Shown here: positions 8,509 through 16,311 of the stretch, piece by piece
Layout of the letters: each line of letters starts with the position of its first letter
How positions within the stretch are numbered: the first letter of the stretch is position 1
Origin: Akkermansia sp.
Lineage (GTDB): Bacteria > Verrucomicrobiota > Verrucomicrobiia > Verrucomicrobiales > Akkermansiaceae
Direction: 5' to 3'
DNA length: 43,849 nucleotides
NCBI GenBank assembly: GCA_022787425.1
Contig: JALFWB010000048.1
Location: forward strand, 1 to 43,849
The notes under the pieces: model-generated
What the model was told of the DNA's origin: nothing
Databases searched by the model: none
What the model saw: only the letters and a program-made list of their open reading frames with translations
Position numbers and translations under genes: made by a program

Positions 8509-11463
8509 ATGGCTCGTATATCCACCCAACTCCGTACTCTGACGCGCTGCATTCTCAAATTCGTGGCGCCATCCGTCATAGAGCGCAAAGAAGCTTTACT
8601 TGATGCTGCCTTCGATGGAGACTTAATGCAGGTCAATCATCTTCTGAAGATAGGAGTGAATGTAAATTCAAGGAAAGACGATGGCAGAACGGCATTGGGT
8701 TGGGCTGCACATGAGGGGCATATGAGGATCGTTAAACAGCTGCTGGCAGCAGGAGCAGATGTTCACCTCAAGGATGATGAAGGCTGGAGTCCGCTCATCT
8801 TGGCGGCAGGACGAGGTCATACTGAAATCGTTCAACTACTCCTAAATGCAGGCGCGAATGTGGATGACGCGACTGAGTTTGGATGGACAGCCTTGACGAC
8901 GGCATCTTTAGGGGGACACTCAGATGTCGTCACAAAGCTACTGAATGCCGGGGCAAATGTGGGATTTAGGTCGTATGATAATGGTATCACCGCTCTACAG
9001 TGTGCTGTAGATCAGGGCTTCTCAGAGATAGTAGGACAACTCCTGAACGCCGGAGCCGACGCCAACGAGGCTCGAATCGATAACATGCCGGTTTTAATCA
9101 TAGCTGCACACGAGGGACATGCCGAAATCGTCCGGAAACTATTAAAGGCGGGAGCAAACGTAAACGCTCAAGATGCTGAGAGGTGTACGGCATTGGCACT
9201 GTCTGCTCTTGGAGGACATGTAGAAGTTGTCAAGCAACTGCTGGCTGCCGGTGCAAACGTAAATACCCTAGGGGCTGAAAACTGGACGGCGATGGGGTTG
9301 GCTGTTGCAAGGGGCCACAAGGAGGTTGTCGAGCAGCTATTGGCAGCGGGTGCAGATGTCAATACCCGGACTGATCAAGGACTGACGCCGCTGATGATAG
9401 CGGCTCATGAAGGGCATACAGAGATTCTCAGAGAGTTACTGAAGACATCAGCGGACGTAAATGCCATAGGCAATAATGGCAATACAGCCCTTGACATGGC
9501 AAGAAATGAGGAGATTAAGAGTCTTTTAAAGGCCGCAGGGGCTAAACCGGGTATGCGAGCAGATGTCGAGATGTTATCTAAGCTCCCCCCTCTTATTTTC
9601 AGTGCTATGTGGGGTTCTGCAAAGGGGGTTAGAGAAGAGCTGGAGAAGGGAGTGGATTCAAATATTAGGGACGAAAATGGGAACACGGCTTTGGCGTTAG
9701 CTGCACATGAGGGACATACGGAAATCGTTAAACTACTATTGGCTTCCGGTGCTGATGTGAATGCAAAGGACATGGACGGTGGAACGGCCTTATTAAACGC
9801 GGCCGATAATGGCTATGGGGAGATTATCGAGCTGCTATTACTTGCCGGTGCTGACGTTCAGGCTCAATCTCATGAGGGCTGGACAGCTCTGATAGCAGCA
9901 TCTGGGATGGGACATGAGGAATGTGTCAAGCTACTTCTTGCCGCCGGGGCTAACGTAAACACCCAAGCTAACCAAGGTTCAACGGCTCTGATGGAAGCGA
10001 CCTACAGAGGTCATAGAGAGATTGTTAAGATACTCCTGGCAGCAAAAGCAGACGTTAACGCTGTGAATAACAATGGCGAGACCGCTATAAACCTGACGGA
10101 AGATCCGAGTATTATTTATCTATTGGAAGGAGCCGGTTGCAGTAAGATCAATATCCATCATCGAGATGAATATGGTAGGACCGTATTAATTCGTGCAGCG
10201 TATCAAGGAGATGCAAAGACTGTAGGAGAGCAGTTAGCAGCAGGGGCTAATGTTTACGCTAAGGATAGAGCGGGACGAACCGCTCTGATGGAGGCAGCAA
10301 AAGGAGGGCATCCGGAGATTATAAAGATGCTGACGAAAGCCGGTGCGGATATGGATGCTAGGGACAATGATGGCGCGACAGCTCTGGACTTGGCTGCAAA
10401 TGAGGAGAGTTACCGACTTTTAATGGCTGCCGGATGCAAACCGGGTAGGAGTGAAGTGAATGAAATCAATATGAGGGATGAATTTGGTAGGACTGCATTA
10501 ACTCGTGCCAGTGAAGCAGGAGATGCGAGAACGCTCAATGTTTTGATAAAGAAAGGAGCGGATGTAAATGTCAGAGGTAGAAATGGAGTTACACCCCTAA
10601 TGTTGGCAGCTTACCATGGACATACAGAATGTGTTAAACTGATGCTGGATGCCCATGTGGATTTTAATGCCAAGGACGAGATGGGGGCAACGGCTCTGTA
10701 CACAGCTGCCGAAAGAGGGCAGAGGGAGATTGTTAGGCTTTTATTGGATGCCGGGGCAGATATCAACTCCCGTGCTAACGAAGGGCAAACCCCGTTGATG
10801 GCTGCCTCTCGCCTCGCGCACCCGCAGGTCGTGAAGCAGTTGCTGGATGACGGGGCAGAGGTGAATGCTTCGACTGCGTATGGGGACACTGCATTAATAT
10901 GGACGGCCTACAGGGGCAATCCGGAAATCGTCCGTTTACTGTTATCCGCCGGGGCTGATGTGCATGCTCGTACGGTCGAGGGAAATACAACTCTGCTTCG
11001 TACTGCCTATGAGGGATATACTGAGTGTATCAGAATTCTGCTGTCAGCCGGGGCTGATGTAAATGCCAAGAACAACAAGAGCATCACGGCCCTCAGTTTG
11101 GCAGCAAGTATGGGGCAGGTAGAGTGCATATCGGTGTTACTTGAGGCTGGGGCAGACGTGAACGCAAGGGATGAGGAGGGGTATACGCCTCTGATGGTAG
11201 CTGTGGCTACAGCAAGGAGACGTAGTGAAATCATCGATCTACTGTTGAATGCCGGAGCTGATGTGAATGCGAAAAATGAGAATGGAGTAACGCCTCTGAT
11301 GATAGCCTCCGCAGTGGGGGATATGAAGATTGCCAATGATCTTATTTTGAGTGGAGCAGATATCAAAGCCCGGGATAAAGAAGGCGGGACAGCTCTTAAC
11401 TATGCTCGTGATGAAAATGTCTTTCGACTTTTGAAGAATCTAGAATCTGCACAAAGTAGATAA
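8509..11463 (+). CDS. Giant ankyrin-repeat protein A
   Basis: 984 aa, almost entirely 33-residue ankyrin units of the form NGxTALxxAAxxGHxEIVKLLLxAGADVNA, roughly 28 by eye. The array is broken into blocks by degenerate units in which the second helix is shortened (TALDMARNEEIKSLLKAAGA near 330-350; similar near 525 and 635). These may act as hinges. The N-terminus (MARISTQLRTLTRCILKF) has no convincing signal peptide, so a cytosolic location is likely, unlike its neighbour. No catalytic domain is present, so a protein-binding scaffold or inhibitor is the best guess; the target is unknown. Base composition is visibly less GC-rich than the flanking genes. The next gene is a tandem paralog, and part of the array (9183-9465) is nearly identical to it. 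Confidence 0.85.
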   Translation: MARISTQLRTLTRCILKFVAPSVIERKEALLDAAFDGDLMQVNHLLKIGVNVNSRKDDGRTALGWAAHEGHMRIVKQLLAAGADVHLKDDEGWSPLILAAGRGHTEIVQLLLNAGANVDDATEFGWTALTTASLGGHSDVVTKLLNAGANVGFRSYDNGITALQCAVDQGFSEIVGQLLNAGADANEARIDNMPVLIIAAHEGHAEIVRKLLKAGANVNAQDAERCTALALSALGGHVEVVKQLLAAGANVNTLGAENWTAMGLAVARGHKEVVEQLLAAGADVNTRTDQGLTPLMIAAHEGHTEILRELLKTSADVNAIGNNGNTALDMARNEEIKSLLKAAGAKPGMRADVEMLSKLPPLIFSAMWGSAKGVREELEKGVDSNIRDENGNTALALAAHEGHTEIVKLLLASGADVNAKDMDGGTALLNAADNGYGEIIELLLLAGADVQAQSHEGWTALIAASGMGHEECVKLLLAAGANVNTQANQGSTALMEATYRGHREIVKILLAAKADVNAVNNNGETAINLTEDPSIIYLLEGAGCSKINIHHRDEYGRTVLIRAAYQGDAKTVGEQLAAGANVYAKDRAGRTALMEAAKGGHPEIIKMLTKAGADMDARDNDGATALDLAANEESYRLLMAAGCKPGRSEVNEINMRDEFGRTALTRASEAGDARTLNVLIKKGADVNVRGRNGVTPLMLAAYHGHTECVKLMLDAHVDFNAKDEMGATALYTAAERGQREIVRLLLDAGADINSRANEGQTPLMAASRLAHPQVVKQLLDDGAEVNASTAYGDTALIWTAYRGNPEIVRLLLSAGADVHARTVEGNTTLLRTAYEGYTECIRILLSAGADVNAKNNKSITALSLAASMGQVECISVLLEAGADVNARDEEGYTPLMVAVATARRRSEIIDLLLNAGADVNAKNENGVTPLMIASAVGDMKIANDLILSGADIKARDKEGGTALNYARDENVFRLLKNLESAQSR
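9183..9465 (+). repeat. Near-identical ankyrin segment shared with the paralog, copy 1
   Basis: Aligns without gaps to 12013-12295 (constant offset 2,830). I count about 15 differences in 283 bases, and the first about 60 bases are identical. The rest of the two genes is much more diverged. Confidence 0.8.
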
Positions 11464-11479
11464 GCGTCGAACTCTCTTC

Positions 11480-11522
11480 CTGCTGCGGCTCCGCTCCTCG
11501 CGGGAACGCAGCAGTTTTTTTT
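11480..11522 (+). terminator. Intrinsic terminator after ankyrin gene A
   Basis: CTGCTGCG (11480-11487) pairs with CGCAGCAG (11507-11514), followed by eight T (11515-11522). Confidence 0.88.
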
Positions 11523-11621
11523 GGCATCGTCACGCCTAACCTCCTACTAAACGGCTTTTCCTGTAATCTGCGGCATGCTGATACAAGATACGAAAATACC
11601 ATAATGATAAGACATTTCGGC

Positions 11622-11650
11622 TTGACAGGGAAAGATTGCAGTGCTAACAT
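11622..11650 (+). promoter_or_regulatory. Promoter of the second large ankyrin gene (leaderless)
   Basis: TTGACA (11622-11627), 17 bp, TAACAT (11645-11650), nine bases, ATG 11660. Its geometry is identical to that of the promoter at 8471. Confidence 0.78.
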
Positions 11651-11659
11651 TGCACTGTT

Positions 11660-14488
11660 ATGAAGAGGTCTATTGGCAAACAAGGTATGCAGTCCAAAAA
11701 TCGTTCTCGTTTTCGTATTTGTGCTCTCGTACCGATTATCCTCGGAGCCATGGTGTCCTATGGGGCATCCGAAACTCCCAGCGAAGATGTGAAGACAAAG
11801 GACAGAGAGCGACATCAGGTTGCCCTGATTCAAGCTGCCACAGTGGGAGATTTGGCACAAATTAATCGACTTCTGAAGTTGGGGGTGGGAGTAGACACCA
11901 AAACACGCGATGGCAGAACGGCATTGGGCTGGGCTGCTCAAGGGGGGCATGTGGAGGTTGTCAAGCAACTACTGACCGCCGGAGCGGACGTGAATGCCCA
12001 AGATGATGGGGGGTGTACGGCATTGGCACTGTCTGCTCTTGGAGGACATGTAGAAGTTGTCAAGCAACTGCTGACTGCCGGAGCGAACGTAAATACCCTA
12101 GGGGCTGAAAACTGGACAGCGATGGGGTTGGCTGTTGCAAGGGGCCACAAGGAGGTTGTCGAGCAGCTACTGGCAGCGGGTGCGGATGTCAATGCCCGGA
12201 CTGATCAAGGACTGACGCCTCTGATGATAGCGGCTCATGAAGGGCATACAGAGATTCTCAGGGAGTTGCTGAAAGCATCAGCAAACGTGAATGCCAGAAG
12301 CAAGGATGGCGAAACAGCACTTGATGTTGCATGCAATGAGGAGGTTAAGAGCCTCCTGAAAGCAGCAGGGGCCGGACCGGGTGTGAAAGCGCGTGCGGCC
12401 GCTGCGAACAACTCTTCTCCCCTGATTCTGCTTGCCGGCTACGGCAGTGTTGAAGGAGTCAAAAAGGAGCTGGAGCGAGGTGTGGATGTCAATCTGAGGA
12501 ACCAAGATGGAATTACAGCACTGTCGCTTGCAGCGAACGAAGGACATACGGAAGTCGTTAAGGTTCTTCTGGCATCGGGTGCGGACGTGGATGCACAAAG
12601 CCTCATGGGCTGGACGCCTCTGATGTGTGCATCAAACTGTGGCCACAAGGAAATTGTCAAACTTCTCTTAAAAGCGGGTGCTGGTGTGAATATCAAAAAC
12701 AAGGATGGCGCAACGGCCCTGTTTCAGGCTGCCGCTAATGGGTATGAGGAAATTGTCGCGCAGTTGATAGCGGCGGAAGCCGATGTAAATAACCACGTTC
12801 AGGAAGGCTGGACTGCCCTCATAGCGGCATCAGGTATGGGGAACCCGGAGATTGTTGCATTGCTCCTGAAGGCCGGAGCAGACGTGAACGCCAAGGGAAA
12901 GTCTGGCTCAACGGCCCTGATAGAGGCATCCTGCATGGGGTATAGAGACATCGTCAAACTGCTACTGGCAGCGGGAGCGGATGTGAATGCGAAACATAGC
13001 AGCGGGGTGACAGCCCTAGATGTTGCACAGGATCAAGGGATCATTAACTTGTTGGAGAGAGCCGGTGTCAAGAACGTGGACATCAACGCCAAAGATGAGT
13101 ATGGCAGAACGCCATTAATCCAAGCAGCTGAGAAAGGCGACGTGAGTGCCGTTGGAAAACTATTGGAGGCCGGGGTCAATGTTTATGCTAAATCGCATGA
13201 GGGGAGAACAGCCCTGATGGAGGCTGCGAAAGGGGGGCATCTTGAAATTGTTAAGCTGCTGATAGAAGCCGGGTCCTACGTCAACAGCAAGGATAGCAAA
13301 GGTGAAACGGCGCTTGATGTCGCTGCCGGTGAAGAGATTACCCAATTTTTGGTGACTGCCGGAGGCAAAAAAGGCAAGGATATCGTAACGGATATCAACA
13401 ACAGAGATGAATATGGAAGGACAGCCTTGACTTGGGCGGCAGAAAGAGGGGACGCGAGGATTGTCAGGAAACTCCTTGAGACCGGTGCGGATGTGAATGC
13501 CAAAGGAAGGGAAGGCATGACGGCGTTGATGGTGGCCGCCTACCTAGGGCATGCGGAATGTGTCAGGCACCTTCTGGAGGCTGGAGGAGATATTCACGCC
13601 AAGGATAAAGTGGGTGCAACAGCATTGTACTCGGCTGCCGAAAGAGGGTACGAGGAGATTGTCCACCTGTTGCTGGAAGCTGGCTCGGATATCAATTCCT
13701 GCACCAACGAAGGTGCAACCCCCTTGATGGCAGCAGCCCGCTTGGCCCACCCACAGGTTGTGGCGCAGTTGTTGAAGGCAGGAGCGGATGTGAATGCCAA
13801 GACTGTGCACGGAGATACAGCCTTGATCTGGACTGCTGCCTACCGAGGCACCGCGGAAATTCTTCGTTTACTATTGGCAGCCGGAGCAGACGTGAATGCC
13901 CGGACTCGCGAAGGGGATACCGCCCTGATATGGGCAGCCTGCGAAGGGTATACCGATTGCGTCAAAATCCTTCTGGCAAGAGGAGCGAATGTGAATGCCG
14001 CCAAAAACAATGGCTATACGGCTTTGATGATGGCAGCCGGCAAAGGACACACAGAATGCGTGTCGGTATTGCTGGAGGCCGGAGCAGACGTGAATGCAAA
14101 AAACAAGGAGGAGTACACGGCCTTGATAGGAGCTGTATCAAGAAAACACCTTGAAATTGTCGACCTCCTGTTAAATGCCGGGGCAGATGTGAATGCACGC
14201 ATGAACAAAGGCGCAACGGCATTGCATTTCGCCGTTCGGGGACTCCGCAGGGATATCGTCAAGTCACTCCTGAAAGCCGGGGCCAAGGTCAATGTGCAAG
14301 ATGAGAATGGCATAACGCCTCTGATGTTCGCTGCATCGGCGGGGGAATTGGATATTATCCATGACCTTATTCTGAGATATGCGGATGTCAATGCACGGGA
14401 TAAGAGTGGTAGGACGGTTCTTGACTATGCGCGAGATTCATACACCGTTGATCTTCTGGAAGGTTTCGGAGCTAAGAAAAGCAAGTAA
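11660..14488 (+). CDS. Giant ankyrin-repeat protein B, probably exported
   Basis: 942 aa. Unlike its paralog it begins with a basic stretch and a hydrophobic segment (ICALVPIILGAMVSYGAS, about residues 25-42) that looks like a signal peptide or N-terminal anchor. About 27 ankyrin units follow, again in blocks separated by degenerate units (TALDVACNEEVKSLLKAAGA; TALDVAQDQGIINLLERAGV; TALDVAAGEEITQFLVTAGG). Block order and many units match protein A, so the pair arose by tandem duplication. There is no enzymatic domain; binding of a partner in the periplasm or envelope is inferred. The gene has its own promoter and terminator, so the two copies can be controlled separately. Confidence 0.85.
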   Translation: MKRSIGKQGMQSKNRSRFRICALVPIILGAMVSYGASETPSEDVKTKDRERHQVALIQAATVGDLAQINRLLKLGVGVDTKTRDGRTALGWAAQGGHVEVVKQLLTAGADVNAQDDGGCTALALSALGGHVEVVKQLLTAGANVNTLGAENWTAMGLAVARGHKEVVEQLLAAGADVNARTDQGLTPLMIAAHEGHTEILRELLKASANVNARSKDGETALDVACNEEVKSLLKAAGAGPGVKARAAAANNSSPLILLAGYGSVEGVKKELERGVDVNLRNQDGITALSLAANEGHTEVVKVLLASGADVDAQSLMGWTPLMCASNCGHKEIVKLLLKAGAGVNIKNKDGATALFQAAANGYEEIVAQLIAAEADVNNHVQEGWTALIAASGMGNPEIVALLLKAGADVNAKGKSGSTALIEASCMGYRDIVKLLLAAGADVNAKHSSGVTALDVAQDQGIINLLERAGVKNVDINAKDEYGRTPLIQAAEKGDVSAVGKLLEAGVNVYAKSHEGRTALMEAAKGGHLEIVKLLIEAGSYVNSKDSKGETALDVAAGEEITQFLVTAGGKKGKDIVTDINNRDEYGRTALTWAAERGDARIVRKLLETGADVNAKGREGMTALMVAAYLGHAECVRHLLEAGGDIHAKDKVGATALYSAAERGYEEIVHLLLEAGSDINSCTNEGATPLMAAARLAHPQVVAQLLKAGADVNAKTVHGDTALIWTAAYRGTAEILRLLLAAGADVNARTREGDTALIWAACEGYTDCVKILLARGANVNAAKNNGYTALMMAAGKGHTECVSVLLEAGADVNAKNKEEYTALIGAVSRKHLEIVDLLLNAGADVNARMNKGATALHFAVRGLRRDIVKSLLKAGAKVNVQDENGITPLMFAASAGELDIIHDLILRYADVNARDKSGRTVLDYARDSYTVDLLEGFGAKKSK
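12013..12295 (+). repeat. Near-identical ankyrin segment shared with the paralog, copy 2
   Basis: Partner of 9183-9465; it encodes the units beginning CTALALSALGGHVEVVKQL. The colinear, gap-free high identity suggests recent gene conversion. Confidence 0.8.
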
Positions 14489-14506
14489 AGTCGGAAGATA
14501 GAAAAA

Positions 14507-14545
14507 CGGCTGCGTCTCCGTTCCTCGCGGGGCCGCAGCCGCATT
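14507..14545 (+). terminator. Hairpin after ankyrin gene B
   Basis: CGGCTGCG (14507-14514) pairs with CGCAGCCG (14534-14541), followed by only CATTT. The loop plus 3' arm is the same as in the 8334 terminator. It is a plausible but weaker terminator. Confidence 0.6.
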
Positions 14546-14551
14546 TGCTGC

Positions 14552-14580
14552 TTGCCATCGGCGAGGAAACGGTGTAAAAT
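14552..14580 (+). promoter_or_regulatory. Promoter of the Ppx/GppA-HD gene
   Basis: TTGCCA (14552-14557), 17 bp, TAAAAT (14575-14580). The predicted RNA start is about 14587, five bases before ATG 14592. Confidence 0.72.
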
Positions 14581-14591
14581 GCTCGGTGACG

Positions 14592-16187
14592 ATGGCTAAG
14601 GACAAAGTGAAGCAGAATGCGGCGGAGAATGCCTCGGCGGTCCCCAATGGAGGGGAGCCGCAGCGTCAGGCGGTTATTTTCTTGGGCGCGGGGGCCTGCG
14701 CGATGATGGTGGCGGAGCAGCCCCCGATCGGGCCGCTGCGTGTGCTGGATGTCCTCTCTCGTCCCATTGAGCTGGCGCACGATGTTTTCAGCACGAATAA
14801 GGTCTCCCGCGAGACGATGGACCGTTGCGTGCAGGTGATGCGGGGCTATAAAGAGCTATTGACTGAATACGGCAGCGGCGGGGACCCCGTGCCGGTTCGT
14901 TTGCTGGCAACGAATGTGTTGACGGATGTCACAAATATGGATGCCTTCGTGAATCGTCTGCAAACTGCCTGCGGGTTGCACCTAGAGGTGATGGACGATG
15001 GAGAAATGACGCGTCTGCTCTACCAAAATATGCAGACCATGCTGCAAAGCCACCCCGAGCTGGAGAAGAAGCGGCTGGCCGTACTGCACGTTGGCCCGGG
15101 TAACACGCGCCTTCTGCTCTTCGAGCGCGGGCGTCTGGCCTACTACGCCAGCTACCGCATGGGTGCGCACCGCACCGGTGAGGCTATCATCGCCTCCGAT
15201 GCGGGTGGGTCGGACAGTGAGTGCTCGCTCATCCGCGAGCATGTGCGCGGTGTGATGGAGCAGCTGCGCCACGATGCCGCCGATGCCCTGCCCGATGTGC
15301 CCGATGCCTTGGTGATTTTCGGACCGGATTTCCACTGCATCTCTTCTCCTCTCATCGTCGGCGATACCATCACGGCGGAGGGACTTACCCGCCTGGTGGA
15401 TGAGATAGCCGATACCCCCTACAACAGCCGAATGGAGCGCTATGAGGAGGACTATGTGGGTGTGGTGGCTCTGCTGCCCACAGCCGTTATCTACCAAGCC
15501 GTGGTCAGTGAGTTTTCGCCGCGCAGTATCTTCATTGCCAAGGAGGAGTACACCCATGCCTTCCTGCGCAGTCTGCTGAATAACGGCAACAATGACAGCG
15601 CGCTGGAGGAGGAGATGCTGCACTTCTCCATGCTGCAGGCGAGCCGCTACAAGGTGGACCGCGCGCACAGTCAGCAGGTGCGCAGGCTCTGTACGGCATT
15701 GTTTGATAATTTGCAGGATTTGCACGGACTGGGGCACCACGACCGTCTGCTGCTGAAGGTAGCTGCTATCCTGCACGAGGTAGGCACCTACATCAGCCCC
15801 AAAAAACACCATCATCACAGCCAGTATATCATCCTGAACTCCGAGATCTTCGGGCTCTCTCGCCACGACGTGGAGATCGTGGGGCTGCTGGCGCGCTATC
15901 ACCGCCACTCCACTCCCTCCTCGCAGGACCGGCATTATGCCGAGCTGGACCTGCAGGACCGCCTGCGCGTGCAGAAACTGGCTGCCCTCCTGCGCGTGGC
16001 CGATGCCTTGGAGCGCGCCCATGCCCACCGCATCGCCAACTTCACTGTGCGCTACAAGCCCCGCCGCCTGGAACTCCTCGTCCCCGGCGTGCGCGACCTC
16101 ACCATCGAGAACCTCGCCCTGCGTTCCAAGGCCGACCTCTTCACGGAGATTTTCGGCTACGATATCCAACTGCTCCCCGCAGAATAG
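14592..16187 (+). CDS. Ppx/GppA-like phosphatase with C-terminal HD domain
   Basis: 531 aa, cytosolic. The N-terminal half has the actin-like fold of exopolyphosphatase/guanosine pentaphosphatase: an RLLATNVLTDVTNMDAF stretch near residue 97 corresponds to the family's AT-A-R-A-N-F block, and LHVGPGNTRLLLFERG near 165 to the usual DIGGGSTE phosphate loop, but with GGGST changed to GPGNT. The C-terminal half keeps the Ppx-type HD helices: HSQQVRRLC, ILHEVGTYIS (HE instead of HD), HHHHSQYIIL, LARYHRH and LLRVADALERAHAHR. It may hydrolyse polyphosphate or pppGpp, or, given the altered loop, act mainly as a sensor (inference). GTG 14586 is a possible alternative start, but it would lie at or before the RNA 5' end. 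The 3' end is C-rich, with no intrinsic terminator. Confidence 0.82.
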   Translation: MAKDKVKQNAAENASAVPNGGEPQRQAVIFLGAGACAMMVAEQPPIGPLRVLDVLSRPIELAHDVFSTNKVSRETMDRCVQVMRGYKELLTEYGSGGDPVPVRLLATNVLTDVTNMDAFVNRLQTACGLHLEVMDDGEMTRLLYQNMQTMLQSHPELEKKRLAVLHVGPGNTRLLLFERGRLAYYASYRMGAHRTGEAIIASDAGGSDSECSLIREHVRGVMEQLRHDAADALPDVPDALVIFGPDFHCISSPLIVGDTITAEGLTRLVDEIADTPYNSRMERYEEDYVGVVALLPTAVIYQAVVSEFSPRSIFIAKEEYTHAFLRSLLNNGNNDSALEEEMLHFSMLQASRYKVDRAHSQQVRRLCTALFDNLQDLHGLGHHDRLLLKVAAILHEVGTYISPKKHHHHSQYIILNSEIFGLSRHDVEIVGLLARYHRHSTPSSQDRHYAELDLQDRLRVQKLAALLRVADALERAHAHRIANFTVRYKPRRLELLVPGVRDLTIENLALRSKADLFTEIFGYDIQLLPAE

Positions 16188-16261
16188 GCCTCAACGCAGC
16201 ATCGAGCCCCGGCTCCGCCACCGTACTTCCGCTCCCCGCCTCAACGGCGCGGGGAAAATGC

Positions 16262-16290
16262 TTGCCAAAGGCCCTTGTGTGGTGTATGAT
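16262..16290 (+). promoter_or_regulatory. Promoter of the histidine kinase operon
   Basis: TTGCCA (16262-16267), 17 bp, TATGAT (16285-16290), then 21 bases to ATG 16312. The leader would be about 15 nt with no Shine-Dalgarno. Confidence 0.65.
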
Positions 16291-16311
16291 GAAGGCACAG
16301 CCGCAGAAGCC

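Larger units (their letters stand above)
11475..11659 (+). repeat. Intergenic terminator-promoter cassette, copy 2
   Basis: Second copy of 8331-8508, upstream of the second ankyrin gene. It carries a small insertion around 11584-11590 relative to copy 1 and a longer T-run after its hairpin. Confidence 0.85.

Noticed and set aside
8509..14488. Regular roughly 99-bp repeats that might suggest a CRISPR or satellite array
   Set aside because: The periodicity is the 33-residue ankyrin unit; the frame is open throughout and no constant repeat with unique spacers exists.
8509..14488. Ankyrin genes as eukaryotic contamination
   Set aside because: Bacterial-type promoters and intrinsic terminators flank each gene and there are no introns; such arrays are common in bacteria.
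16236..16256. GC-rich hairpin after the Ppx/GppA-HD gene as an intrinsic terminator
   Set aside because: The stem is imperfect and followed by AAAAT on the plus strand; no T-run on either useful side.
15937..16311. N-terminal extension of the histidine kinase frame
   Set aside because: It lies within the Ppx/GppA-HD gene in another frame and upstream of a good promoter; the kinase's sensor domain begins at 16312.
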